Source of the DNA: Chloroflexota bacterium
GTDB lineage: Bacteria > Chloroflexota > Anaerolineae > Aggregatilineales > Phototrophicaceae
Reading direction: 5' to 3'
Assembly: GCA_013388745.1 (NCBI GenBank)
Contig: JACAER010000032.1
Location: 24,577-88,576, forward strand
Length of the DNA: 64,000 bases
Below are positions 48,539-58,386 of the stretch, one piece after another (position 1 is the first letter of the stretch; each line of letters begins with the position of its first letter). The notes beneath the pieces are model-generated. The model saw nothing but the letters and a program-made list of their open reading frames with translations, did not search any database and had not been told where the DNA came from. Made by a program: the position numbers and the translations under genes.

Positions 48539-50004
48539 GGTGTGCCTCTGCGCGCAAACACGACCGCCTGCTCATCTTCGTCACCGGCGCGCGGATAAAT
48601 TTGCGCCCAGTTGGCGCTGTTGGCAAGCTGACGCGCCAGCCCGCTGCCATTTTCGATCACGACGAGATTGATGCCATATTCGTTCAGGGTATCCTGCCAG
48701 CCGTCGCCGCCTGTCGCCGTGTCCAGCCAGCGCGTCAAAAATACGTCGCCATACATATCGGTGCGCCCATCGACAAACACCGGGTACTGCGGCGCGGCGA
48801 ACATCAGATAACCGCCCCAATTGTAGCTGTTGAACATGGGACCGGGCGGCTGCTCGGCGCTCAAAAACTCGGTGACGCGCACAGGCAAATACTGTTCCTG
48901 CGCTTTGCGCACACCGACGGGGTTTAACGTGCCAATGATGACAACCAGCGCGCCTAAACTGATAACGGCGAGCAAAATCAGATTCAAGCGCCCAACTGCT
49001 GGCGTGACGCTTTTTACCGAGCGCAGCACCCAACCACGCTCGTTCAATATCGCGTCGAGATGATAAGTCAGCACAGGGGTGGCGACAACGGCGAAAACGG
49101 CGATATTGCGCCCGGCCAGCAGCGCCAAAAACGCTGTCCCGCTCACCAGCAAAAAATCTGTCCAATCAAGGCGTTCACGACTGCCGCCCGCCGCGCCCAG
49201 AACGCCTAACAGCAGGAAAATGAATGGCCAGGTCTCACGTCCATGAAAGTTGGGCGAATTCCATTCCTGAATGAAGTTTTGCAGCGCGCCGATACTCACG
49301 GTCTGAAACGGCAGCGCCAGAATTTGCAGGCCATAGGGATTGATGACCAGTGCCCCGACCGATACGGCTGCGACCAGCAGCAGCTTGCGCACCCCCGCCC
49401 ACGATACCACGGTTGCGCTGCCCCGATTGAAGATATTCCCCAACACCTCGCCCGCGATTGCGCCAAACAACAGAATGAAACCAATCGAAAAGCCGGCGTG
49501 GAGATTGCCCCACAGCAGCATTAGCGCCGGGATAAACCACAGGTGATCGATATGCTGGCGTTTGTTCAAATACAGGATATAAAGCAGCACAGCGCTGAGC
49601 AAAAACGACACCATTTGTGGCCGCGCTGACCAGAACACGGCGGCGGTGGCCGCGCCGATCACCAGCGCGAACGCCCGCAGGTACACACTGCCTGCGCACA
49701 TGCGATACACTACCGCCATGCCCGCTGTCGCCAGCACAGATGTGTACAACGCCAGGCCAACATTGCCCGCCAACCGCCATGCGCCGTACAGAATAAGCTG
49801 CGATCCCCAACTGTGATTGATCCAGGGCTGGCCGCTCGCAGTGAACGAGAACGGGTCCGTGTAAATCATGCCGCGTGTCAGCGTGTGTTCGCCGCTGCGA
49901 ATATGCCACCAGGTGTCGGTGTCTACCGGGATGCGCGTCGCCAGCGTGAACAACAGCACGAACAGGATAAGCAGCGCGGCGCGTTCGATGGTGAGTCGGC
50001 GCAT
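48535..50004 (-). CDS. polytopic membrane protein, GT-C-like, unnamed family (operon gene 6)
   Basis: 489 residues with about eleven TM segments. The first loop reads PVDTDTWWHIRSGEH (D28, D30), and the C-terminal outer domain has SYNWGGYLMFAAPQYPVFVDGR. I know this arrangement from uncharacterised Chloroflexota proteins, but no function is established. Starts directly at the end of the HEAT-like gene, whose stop codon touches this frame without a gap. Confidence 0.8.
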   Translation of the reverse strand: MRRLTIERAALLILFVLLFTLATRIPVDTDTWWHIRSGEHTLTRGMIYTDPFSFTASGQPWINHSWGSQLILYGAWRLAGNVGLALYTSVLATAGMAVVYRMCAGSVYLRAFALVIGAATAAVFWSARPQMVSFLLSAVLLYILYLNKRQHIDHLWFIPALMLLWGNLHAGFSIGFILLFGAIAGEVLGNIFNRGSATVVSWAGVRKLLLVAAVSVGALVINPYGLQILALPFQTVSIGALQNFIQEWNSPNFHGRETWPFIFLLLGVLGAAGGSRERLDWTDFLLVSGTAFLALLAGRNIAVFAVVATPVLTYHLDAILNERGWVLRSVKSVTPAVGRLNLILLAVISLGALVVIIGTLNPVGVRKAQEQYLPVRVTEFLSAEQPPGPMFNSYNWGGYLMFAAPQYPVFVDGRTDMYGDVFLTRWLDTATGGDGWQDTLNEYGINLVVIENGSGLARQLANSANWAQIYPRAGDEDEQAVVFARRGTP

Positions 50005-50694
50005 TTAATCCTCGTTGTAGGGAAATTTGCCGCTGCGCGCATCTTCCAACATTTCTGGCAGGATTTTGCGCAGCCGTTTGGTCATCAATTTACTGTGAGA
50101 CTGCATCCAGTTTTCGAGGTACGGGATGGCGATCTCGCGGTTGTTTTCAAGCAAATAGCCACCGAAAATCTCGATATCCATTTCATCGCGCTGTTTTTCA
50201 AAGATTTCCAGCAGCCATTCGTAAACCTTTGCCTCGCCTTTGCCGACGCGCGCCAGAATCGAGGCTAAAGTAATATGACCGTATTTCGCAGCCTCTCCGC
50301 GCAGATTCCAAAAAGTCTCTAAACTGGAGGGCGGCATGCGCTCCAGCGCTCTAATTGCGCTGCTGTAGATGTACGTGTCCCAACTTTCTTCAGCTTCTTC
50401 CCGTTCCACGATCTGGAGCAGTTTGGGCACTGCGGCCTCTACCCGCCATTTCCCCAACAGATCGACTGCATGTACCGGTGCCATGCCTTTGCCGAAAGCC
50501 GACGAATCCAAGAGTTCATCAGCCTCAAGAATCTGCATACAATATTGAATGACCTGTTCCCGCTGCCCTGCCAGCAGTTTGGCCGCACCTTTGACAGACA
50601 TTTTTTCGGCGAAGATCAGCCATGTCGCTTGATGCAGCGGGTGGCTGCTGTCTTTTAACGCCTGCTGCCAGATAGGTTGTTGTTCATCGGACAT
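50005..50694 (-). CDS. soluble helical (HEAT-like) protein in the membrane operon (operon gene 5)
   Basis: About 229 residues, no signal peptide and no membrane helix; rich in helices with the pattern of alternating hydrophobic and charged positions (AVPKLLQIVEREEAEESWD, YIYSSAIRALERMPPSS, IAIPYLENWMQ). This is like HEAT/ARM-type repeats, about four or five of them. It is the only soluble product in the twelve-gene operon. ATG at 50694 overlaps the upstream TGA by one base (TGATG). A scaffolding or adaptor role is inference only. Confidence 0.8.
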   Translation of the reverse strand: MSDEQQPIWQQALKDSSHPLHQATWLIFAEKMSVKGAAKLLAGQREQVIQYCMQILEADELLDSSAFGKGMAPVHAVDLLGKWRVEAAVPKLLQIVEREEAEESWDTYIYSSAIRALERMPPSSLETFWNLRGEAAKYGHITLASILARVGKGEAKVYEWLLEIFEKQRDEMDIEIFGGYLLENNREIAIPYLENWMQSHSKLMTKRLRKILPEMLEDARSGKFPYNED

Positions 50695-52280
50695 CAATTT
50701 CCTCGCAGGTTAGGATTTTCGTAGACTCTAATTTTGCCTGCTTCGAAGACTAACGGCCAATTTTCTTGTACGTCTTCCACGATTTGACCGAGTCGCGGCG
50801 GGTTATTAGGGATAGCCCACGTCACCCACAAATTGTCTATGACGAAAAAACGCGCCGCGCTGTAACGTGGGTCGAAGGCGTAACGATCACGCGGCAGATC
50901 AGCGGGCAAATGCACCGTGTCCAGGCCTTCATACGCCACCATCATCTGAAAATCGGCGACGTTGGCGTTGAATATCCAGCCGATGCCCGGCGACGCAATC
51001 ACCGACTCGTCGGTGCGGATATGCTCATTGACGTAAACAGCGACAGCGCGCGCCGCGTCGGGGTCGAGCAATAAGGAGTCAATATAAACACTGAAGCCGC
51101 TATCCAAATAACTGACGTTAAATCCTGTTAGCACCATAAAGGGCGCAACGACCAGCACAAACACAACCAGCACGGTCCCCGCTGCGATGAGATAGGCGCG
51201 CAAACGCGGCTGGCGCTTGAGGTAGAGAATCGTGATTCGCTCGAAGCCATCCTGCGCGGTCTTAAACACAAACGGGATGCCATAATAGACCAGCGAAGCC
51301 ATTCCCAACGCGATAAAGGGCAGCAGCGGCGTAATGTAGTAGTAGCTGATGCCGGAGATGGTGACAGTGCGTGCCAGGGTGATGAGCGGCACCAGAAACA
51401 GCAGCAGAGTCAAACGCTTCAGACGCACCGACGGCAGCAGGAACAGGCCGATAATGCCGGGAATCATCCAGACATCATTCGTCCATAATGAGGTGAGATT
51501 CAGCGGGATAGCGGCCAGTTGGTTGATGAACGATAAACGATTGAGGCGGCCAAAAGTAAATTGCAGGTCAAACAAAAAGGCATTGCTGGGAATCGTCAGC
51601 AGCGAGATAAGAACATACGCGACAAAAGGCGTGCCAGCCAGTGGGATAGACCACAACAGATCGCGCCAGCGCCGCGCCAGCACCACCAGCACCAGCGGCA
51701 GCAGCAGATTAAGAATCATCAAATCACACAGGCCGCCAAGGCCGATGGCCAGCGCCGCCAGTGCCAACCAGCGCCGCCGCTGCGTACCTAGATACTCCCA
51801 CATCCCCCACGCGGCCAGCAGCACAAACGGTGTCAGCAGGTTGTAGCTAAAGCCGATGCGATTGTAGATAATGGCGTTAGTGTAAATGGCAAGCATCACA
51901 GCGGCCAGCAGCGCCAGCAGCGCGCCGTGCGCCCGCCGCACGAACCACCATAATCCCAACACCGAGAGCACACCCAACAGGCCTGTCAGGATACGCAGCG
52001 TCTGAATGCCCTCGCCGCCCGTCGTGAAGAAAAACGCCAGCAGGCCGACAAACAGCGGCGGACGCCCGAACAGCAGCACTGACTGATTGATCGCCATGTA
52101 CTGCACACGTCCTTCGCTCAAATGCTGCGCGATTTCGATCCATGTGCCTTCGTCGGTATACCAACCAGGATTCTCGCTGACGTTTGTCAGGCGCAGATAA
52201 GCCGCCAGCAGCAGAATCAACGCCAGAATAAAAATCTCTGCGGCACGCAAGAGTGGTGTACGGGTGGAGGTTTCAGTCAC
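50694..52280 (-). CDS. GT39-type membrane glycosyltransferase (operon gene 4)
   Basis: 528 residues, about twelve TM segments. The first loop holds GWYTDEGTWIEIAQHL with D43-E44, the GT39 catalytic pair. Outer C-terminal domain about residues 400-525 (VYVNEHIRTDESVIASPG). It should use a lipid-linked sugar. Overlaps the upstream YfhO-like gene by eight bases. Confidence 0.9.
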   Translation of the reverse strand: MTETSTRTPLLRAAEIFILALILLLAAYLRLTNVSENPGWYTDEGTWIEIAQHLSEGRVQYMAINQSVLLFGRPPLFVGLLAFFFTTGGEGIQTLRILTGLLGVLSVLGLWWFVRRAHGALLALLAAVMLAIYTNAIIYNRIGFSYNLLTPFVLLAAWGMWEYLGTQRRRWLALAALAIGLGGLCDLMILNLLLPLVLVVLARRWRDLLWSIPLAGTPFVAYVLISLLTIPSNAFLFDLQFTFGRLNRLSFINQLAAIPLNLTSLWTNDVWMIPGIIGLFLLPSVRLKRLTLLLFLVPLITLARTVTISGISYYYITPLLPFIALGMASLVYYGIPFVFKTAQDGFERITILYLKRQPRLRAYLIAAGTVLVVFVLVVAPFMVLTGFNVSYLDSGFSVYIDSLLLDPDAARAVAVYVNEHIRTDESVIASPGIGWIFNANVADFQMMVAYEGLDTVHLPADLPRDRYAFDPRYSAARFFVIDNLWVTWAIPNNPPRLGQIVEDVQENWPLVFEAGKIRVYENPNLRGN

Positions 52281-54561
52281 GGGACACCTCGCCAGTTGTG
52301 CGGAAAAGGACGAACAGAATCAGCAGCGCGAAAACGCTGCTGAGCGCGGCGGGCATCAGCCACGCCGGACGGTACTCAAAGCGTACCTGATGCGTTCCTG
52401 CCGACACTTGAACCGCGCGGAAATTGAGGTTGGCGCGGTAGATATAGCTCTCTGCGTCATCCACATACGCTGTCCAGCCGGGATAATAGCTGTCGGCCAG
52501 CACGAGCCAGCCGTCGCGCGCGGCAGTGACTTCGATTTCTACCATACTGCCTGAATCAGCGCGGATGACTGCGGCGCTCTGCGCATTGTTGTGTGGCGCG
52601 GCGCAGCCCCCATCGCCCAAAAGATGTACTTGCTGCTGCGGTTGCCATTCGGCTGCGAGCAGGGCGGCGGTCAGCGCATCTTCTGCGGCGTGCCAGCAGG
52701 CCGACGCCGTGTGCCAGGCGCGCCGTGCCGTCGTGTTCAATACGCGGGGGTGTCCATCGTCGTCGTAAATGCCGATTGTGCCGGCGGCAGAGAGCAGTGT
52801 GGCACGCTGTGGCGCATTGGCTTCGATCAGGGCGCTGTACTGAGCGAATGTGCCGACTAGCAGTGGTTCAAAATTGTTGAGCAGCGGCGCGCGATCCAAA
52901 AGGTTAAGATTCGCCAGATGGCTGGCGCGAAAATCCTGCCAGTTTTGGCTGGCGCTGCGATAATCGTCGAAGGGTAGATAAATTTCATACTGCACAAAAT
53001 CGGCTGTTTCTTCCGGCCAATACAGACGAGCCGGGTCTCGCCCCTGCGGACTGCGATCATAGAAGCTGGCGGGCACGGTCGGGTTTAACCCCCACGCGGC
53101 CCATCCCAGATCAACCGCAATGACCAGCAGCACCGCGCTTTGCCATACAGCGCGCCACTTTTCCCATTTTGTGCCCGTCTCTGGCTGCAATAAGGTGAGC
53201 GCCCCAGCAGCAGCGCCTCCAATGCCTGTCGTGACAAACGCCCCGATCAGTACGGTCACACCCGCTTCTGTGCGCACATTTTCCGGCAAAAGCGCAGGTG
53301 CGATAAACAGCGCCAACAGCACCGCGCCGATACAGCCCGCCGTCGCCAGCCGTGTCCAGAAGATGCGCCATTTGCCTTTGCCCCAGGACTGCGTGCCGAT
53401 GCCCGCCAGCAGACTGAGCGCCAATACTGTCCACAAATGCCAGCGGACAGGCCCTTGAAACAGATCGAAGGTAGGCACACGCTCGTATAGGAAGGGGAAT
53501 ATCGGAGAATATTTACCGAGCGCGAACGCAAAACCCACCAAGACGATCAGCCACCAGAAGGGCACGGTTCGAAAGTAGAAAGGGGTATCCGGCTGACGAC
53601 GGCGCGCCAACCAGCCGAAAATCGAGGCAAACGCCGCCAGCAGCGGGATCAGGCCGATATACACCGCGTCTTCGAAAAACGCCCCTTGCGTCAGATAACT
53701 GCCGTCGCCGGGATTGCCGAAGACATTAGGCGCGAGAAAGTTGAGCGCGCGCAGTGGGCTGTAGCTGAAGTTCATCGCGAACTCAACATCCACGCCGTTG
53801 GAGCGCTGCGACTGCGCCAGCAGTTCGGCGGTGGGCAGCAGTTGAATCGCGGCTACGCTGGCACCCAACAGAATCGCCCCCGCCAGCAAGCCGAAACGCG
53901 CCACGCGCTGCCGGTTGTGCAGGCGGCGCATTTCAGGCGCGAAGAACGCCCACCACAGGGCAAAAACTGCCGTGAGCAGCAGACTGTACCAGGCTGTCTG
54001 GGCGTGACCGGCCAGCAGCGCCAGCGCCGCGAACAGCCCGAACCAGGCGACATGCCGACGGCGGCCCTGTGCCAGCAAGCCCTGTGCCGCCCACAGCAGC
54101 CACGGCAGCCACGCCGCCGCGCTGATCGTGGGATACGTGCCCAAACGCGCCACGAGATAAGCCGTCAGCCCAAATGCCAGCGCGCTGACTCCGCGCCCAA
54201 ACGCCGGCAAGCCCAGCCTTCCGGTCAACGACCACATGCCCCAGCCGGCCATAAACAGATGCGCGACAGCGGTGACACTCATCGCCCACGCCAAAGGCAG
54301 GAAAAATCCCGGCCAGTTCGGTGGATAAAACAGTGCAGACTGATAGTTGGCGATCAGCGGCGCGCCCGCACCATTATACGGATTCCACAGCGGGAACTGC
54401 CCGGCGCGCAGCAGGTCGAACGCATATTCGCGCCAGGGATAGAATTGCAGCGCCGGCAGCCCCCAAAAAAAGACCTCGCCCAGCAGCAAGCGAAAAAAGA
54501 CGATCATTAGGGTGATCGCCAGGATAATCAGTGGTAAGCGGGAGGGAAGTTTTTCAGCCAT
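52273..54561 (-). CDS. YfhO family polytopic membrane protein (operon gene 3)
   Basis: 762 residues, about twelve TM segments. After TM1 the loop reads YPWREYAFDLLRAGQFPLWNPYN, the motif shared with the proteins at 12543 and 54554. A beta-rich outer domain follows at about residues 480-730, with ADSYYPGWTAYVDDAES near the end, like the YfhO C-terminal domain. Overlaps its upstream neighbour by eight bases. Confidence 0.87.
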   Translation of the reverse strand: MAEKLPSRLPLIILAITLMIVFFRLLLGEVFFWGLPALQFYPWREYAFDLLRAGQFPLWNPYNGAGAPLIANYQSALFYPPNWPGFFLPLAWAMSVTAVAHLFMAGWGMWSLTGRLGLPAFGRGVSALAFGLTAYLVARLGTYPTISAAAWLPWLLWAAQGLLAQGRRRHVAWFGLFAALALLAGHAQTAWYSLLLTAVFALWWAFFAPEMRRLHNRQRVARFGLLAGAILLGASVAAIQLLPTAELLAQSQRSNGVDVEFAMNFSYSPLRALNFLAPNVFGNPGDGSYLTQGAFFEDAVYIGLIPLLAAFASIFGWLARRRQPDTPFYFRTVPFWWLIVLVGFAFALGKYSPIFPFLYERVPTFDLFQGPVRWHLWTVLALSLLAGIGTQSWGKGKWRIFWTRLATAGCIGAVLLALFIAPALLPENVRTEAGVTVLIGAFVTTGIGGAAAGALTLLQPETGTKWEKWRAVWQSAVLLVIAVDLGWAAWGLNPTVPASFYDRSPQGRDPARLYWPEETADFVQYEIYLPFDDYRSASQNWQDFRASHLANLNLLDRAPLLNNFEPLLVGTFAQYSALIEANAPQRATLLSAAGTIGIYDDDGHPRVLNTTARRAWHTASACWHAAEDALTAALLAAEWQPQQQVHLLGDGGCAAPHNNAQSAAVIRADSGSMVEIEVTAARDGWLVLADSYYPGWTAYVDDAESYIYRANLNFRAVQVSAGTHQVRFEYRPAWLMPAALSSVFALLILFVLFRTTGEVSRD

Positions 54562-56596
54562 TTGCCCTCAAGCGTAAACCCAACAGCAGCGCGCCGACCA
54601 TTAAGAATGCTGCCGCAGAAAAGACGAAGCTCGCCCATGTCCACTGATTGAGGCGCTGCACTGTACCCTGATCGGGTAGTCCCGGCCAGCTCGCAGGCCA
54701 GTCGGGGATTTCACCACTGAGCGGGCGCACTGTGTCGCGATTCGCATACACATAAACGCCATTGATGACATCTACCTGCTGCAAGTTGGGATGTTCGATG
54801 GGATAAGGCGCGACAATGTGACTCACCCCCCAGAGTCCCAGAATCTCAGTATTGGGCACAATCTCGCGATTGGCTTGCGACAGTGTGCTATCGTCGCCGA
54901 GATTTTGCAGCGCCGGTAGCAGCACACTGTATTCGCTGCTGCGCACGCCGCTGCCCTGTTCGACTGCGTCCACGATGCCACTGAGTTGGAATGGATCGAG
55001 TCCGCCGAACAAACGCAGATCATAGACAGCGGCGACCTGCTGTTCCAGGCTGTAAGCAGGCGAATAGATACGCTGCGCTTGCAGGCTCACGAGTCGTTCG
55101 GCCAGCGCTTGATGTGGCGCTAACCACGCCTCTTGGCCGCGCCACTGTGCCCAGTGAATGCCTGTCCATGTGAGGTCAAAAAATGTCAGCAGCAGCAGTA
55201 CGTTTGTCAAAACGCGCTTGGTGATCCGTCGGCTGATGATCAAAAAGAGCGTGATTCCCAGAGACAAAGCGCCCAACGCAAGGCCGATACCGCCGGCGCT
55301 CAAGGTGGGCACAAACAACACAGCGCTCAGGCCAATCAGAAACAAAAACAGCGTGACACTAAAAATCGCCAACCGGACACGTTGCTGCTGAATCGGGGTG
55401 GGTGACGGCAGATGCAGGCGCACCAGCCAATGTTCCAGTCCCCAACCGGCAAGCACAGGCAGCAGTACAGCCAAAATCAGCCAGGCGCGCGCCGGAACAC
55501 GAAACCAGCTCAGGCCTGGCACCAACTGCACAGAAAGTGTCCACAAGAGGCCGCCAGGGCCAAGCGCATACAGCAGCACCGCCAGTAGAGCGCTCAACCA
55601 GAGCAGGCGCCGGCGCGGCGTTTCGTAGAACAGCGCGGCAAACGCCAGCAGCAGCACCGGCAGGCCGACATAGGTCAGCAGTTCGTGGTTAGGACCGTGC
55701 GCGGGCAGCAGCAGGCCGATTAAGCTTTCCCAGTTGAGGGAGAAAATGGCGGCATCGGCGGGAGTCAGGGTGGCGCGGCTGAGATACGGAAACCAGGAGA
55801 GCAGCGGAACCACAAGCGCGGCGGTCAGCGCTACACAGACGATGGACGCGCCGAAGGGCGCAGCAAGCACGCTTAACCGTCGCAGTGGGGGCGTTTCCAG
55901 CAGATTTTGCGCAGTTCTGGCGGATTTGGTGCCGTAAAGCGCCATTTGTGCGTGATTTTCCTGTCGCTGCTGCCAAAGGATGGCGAAACTATAGACGGCG
56001 GCGGTGATTAAGGCGAACAACGCGACGCGCACATCGGCCAGCGTAACCAGCGCCGCGAACAAGCCGGTTTGCAGGCTGTTTTGCAGGCGGCGCTGCGGCT
56101 TATGAAACAGGCGGTGGATTGACCAGAGCAGCCAGGGCCACCACGCCAGCGCATAGAGGATGTCGAGGTGTCCGGCGCCGAGATGCGCCGAGATGCGCGG
56201 AGAAAGCGCATAGGCCAGCGTGCTGAGCGCCGCGCCGGCTTCGCCCATGCCCATGGCTTGTGTCCAGCGCCACATCCCCCAAGCCGCGAAGCCGCTATGC
56301 AGCACGATCAGCACATTAAGATGCAGCGTGGGCGGGAGCAGCAGCACCAGCCATTGCAGCGGATAAGCGATCTTATTGAGCGGATTGGCGGCGAAGGGTT
56401 GGCCTGCCATGTTCATTTCACGCCAGAACGGAAATGCACCCTGCGCCACAAGCGATTCGCGCAGAAAGTAGGCATTCGGCCAATGCGAGAGAAGCGCATC
56501 AGAAAAAGGCACACCAGGGATAAAGGGCAAACTATCGGGGCGCAAGCCAAGCAGCAAAAAAAACAGCGCCAGCCCTGCTGCAAGCCTAAGGCGCAT
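54554..56596 (-). CDS. YfhO-like polytopic membrane protein (operon gene 2)
   Basis: 680 residues from ATG 56596; an upstream start would overlap the previous gene more. The first loop has PFSDALLSHWPNAYFLRES and the shared motif in diverged form (GAFPFWREMNMAGQPFAAN). About twelve TM segments, an outer domain and a final TM helix. It overlaps the upstream gene by eleven bases and the downstream one by eight. Confidence 0.82.
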   Translation of the reverse strand: MRLRLAAGLALFFLLLGLRPDSLPFIPGVPFSDALLSHWPNAYFLRESLVAQGAFPFWREMNMAGQPFAANPLNKIAYPLQWLVLLLPPTLHLNVLIVLHSGFAAWGMWRWTQAMGMGEAGAALSTLAYALSPRISAHLGAGHLDILYALAWWPWLLWSIHRLFHKPQRRLQNSLQTGLFAALVTLADVRVALFALITAAVYSFAILWQQRQENHAQMALYGTKSARTAQNLLETPPLRRLSVLAAPFGASIVCVALTAALVVPLLSWFPYLSRATLTPADAAIFSLNWESLIGLLLPAHGPNHELLTYVGLPVLLLAFAALFYETPRRRLLWLSALLAVLLYALGPGGLLWTLSVQLVPGLSWFRVPARAWLILAVLLPVLAGWGLEHWLVRLHLPSPTPIQQQRVRLAIFSVTLFLFLIGLSAVLFVPTLSAGGIGLALGALSLGITLFLIISRRITKRVLTNVLLLLTFFDLTWTGIHWAQWRGQEAWLAPHQALAERLVSLQAQRIYSPAYSLEQQVAAVYDLRLFGGLDPFQLSGIVDAVEQGSGVRSSEYSVLLPALQNLGDDSTLSQANREIVPNTEILGLWGVSHIVAPYPIEHPNLQQVDVINGVYVYANRDTVRPLSGEIPDWPASWPGLPDQGTVQRLNQWTWASFVFSAAAFLMVGALLLGLRLRANG

Positions 56597-58253
56597 AAAT
56601 GTCGACTTCTCCGATGCGTGCCACCCACTGCACACTGTCCAGACACTGGCTTTCGACAGCAGTCAGGTCACTGCCTAAGGCGCGTTCTTCCGGCCCCACC
56701 AGAATGTAACGCACAGTGTAGCCTGTCGTCAGGGTATAGGCGCCGTTGAGCAGTGCTGTGCATTCTTCGGCGCTGCTGCTGGTGTACCAGGCAACGACAG
56801 CAGCGCGTTTCTGATCGGCCTGCATGGTTTCAAACGGATGGCCGTAAATAACACGCTCGCCTGTCCAGCCCGGCAGCCAGATACTTACGTTGGGCGAAGC
56901 CAAAATGATATCACCCTGTTCCCCGTTGTCGCGCAGCCATTGGAAGACGGCACGATAATCGCGCTCCAGCACCATGCCAGCGACGGCCTGCGGGTTGCCG
57001 ATAAGCAGCGCGAGAACCGGGCCGATAAGGATAAAAATCTGGCTGAAGGCCATCACAGGCAGCGCGAGCACAAAGGCGCGGGTACGCCAGCGGCGCGCAA
57101 TGTAATTAAACCAAAAATCCTCGACGGCGCGGGTGGCGAAATAGGCGATAACCAGCATGATGCCCGCCGCAAAACGGCGCTGAATATCGCTGGGGAAATA
57201 GATGGCGACAAGCATCGCCACCAACCAGGCGAGCATAAGTTGGTCGCCATCGGCCTCGAAGCGGCGCAGCGCACGATAGATGGCCGGCAGGGCCAGCAGC
57301 AGCGGCAGTCCTAGACCGATGACCAGCACCAGCGGGTTGGGCGCGAGCGTGACATTCTGGCGATTCCACTCTGCAAGTATCGGGTTGGTGTCTGTGATGA
57401 CCTTGTAGTAGACAAACAGCGGCGCCGCAGGCAGCAGCAGCAGCAGCGACCAATAGAAGGTATGCTGATCAAACCGTTTCTGACGCAGTGAACGAATGAT
57501 AAAGAGCAGAATCAAAGCGCTGCCGAGCGGCACCAGCGTTTGTGGGTAGAGCAGCCCCAGCAGCAGTGTCAGGAGAATCACCAGCACGCCGCCATTGCTG
57601 AGACCCGGCAGTTCTTCCATGCCAGGGCGAAAGGCAACGATAAACACACTGGCGAGCAGAGACAGAAAAGCGATAGTCAACGGAAAGTGGACATTGACGT
57701 AGGTGCTGAACAGGGGAAAGGCTTCGGGGATGGAGATGTCTGGAACAGCAGCATCGGCGGCGTTGGGAACAAGCAGCAGAAAGAGCCAACCAAAGCCCGC
57801 GCCAACAGAAGCGATCACGAAAAAGATGCGGCGGGTGCGTACCCGCATCCAGATGGTTGCGCCTAGTTGATAAATGGCAAGGTACATGAAGAGCGCCGCG
57901 CCTACCCGCGCAATGTGGAACATCACTACAATCGGCAAACCGCCGAGGCGGGCTGCGTGGCCGAGCAGCAGATAGAGGGCTTGCAGAAAGAAGCCGTCAT
58001 GGGCTTCGGGGGTGTGCAGAAATTGGACTGTCCAACTGCCGTCTACACCTTGCAGCATTTTTGCCAGATAGGTTGCGCCGTCGCGGTAATTGACGCCGAT
58101 CATGCCCATGAACTGCCAGTTGCTCTGGGCGCTGCTGCTTAAAGCGACCCACAGAAACGGCAAAAAGGCCAGCAGCACTAAGCCGCTTCCGGCGAAAATC
58201 ACCCAACGCCATTCGGCAGGGATAATAATATGAACAGCATAACGTGATTGCAT
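56586..58253 (-). CDS. polytopic membrane protein, GT-C-like, paralogue of the gene at 42881 (operon gene 1)
   Basis: 555 residues, about twelve TM segments. The first loop holds NYRDGATYLAKMLQG with D58, and the following TPEAHDGFFLQALY matches the product of 42881. The Gly-rich stretch SVGAGFGWLFLLLVPN also matches. The C-terminal outer domain has QWLRDNGEQGDIILASPN. As first gene of the operon it is preceded by an extended -10 element at 58304. The function is inferred from its neighbours and first-loop acid. Confidence 0.8.
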   Translation of the reverse strand: MQSRYAVHIIIPAEWRWVIFAGSGLVLLAFLPFLWVALSSSAQSNWQFMGMIGVNYRDGATYLAKMLQGVDGSWTVQFLHTPEAHDGFFLQALYLLLGHAARLGGLPIVVMFHIARVGAALFMYLAIYQLGATIWMRVRTRRIFFVIASVGAGFGWLFLLLVPNAADAAVPDISIPEAFPLFSTYVNVHFPLTIAFLSLLASVFIVAFRPGMEELPGLSNGGVLVILLTLLLGLLYPQTLVPLGSALILLFIIRSLRQKRFDQHTFYWSLLLLLPAAPLFVYYKVITDTNPILAEWNRQNVTLAPNPLVLVIGLGLPLLLALPAIYRALRRFEADGDQLMLAWLVAMLVAIYFPSDIQRRFAAGIMLVIAYFATRAVEDFWFNYIARRWRTRAFVLALPVMAFSQIFILIGPVLALLIGNPQAVAGMVLERDYRAVFQWLRDNGEQGDIILASPNVSIWLPGWTGERVIYGHPFETMQADQKRAAVVAWYTSSSAEECTALLNGAYTLTTGYTVRYILVGPEERALGSDLTAVESQCLDSVQWVARIGEVDIYAP

Positions 58254-58303
58254 GGTTTGTCCCGCAGATGTGGTTGTTGAGCCACAGCCAAGCTATACTG
58301 GTT

Positions 58304-58312
58304 AATATAGCA
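58304..58312 (-). promoter_or_regulatory. extended -10 element of the long membrane-protein operon
   Basis: Minus-strand TGC-TATATT, 50 bases before the first start codon. A plus-strand TATACT at 58294-58299 faces the opposite way and could serve the zinc-ribbon gene. Confidence 0.4.
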
Positions 58313-58386
58313 CTAAATCGTCGCAGGGTGCTCAAGCGTAAATTGTAACTGAAATTCGCGATTTCTGATGGTTAAAAGGTTTTTGG

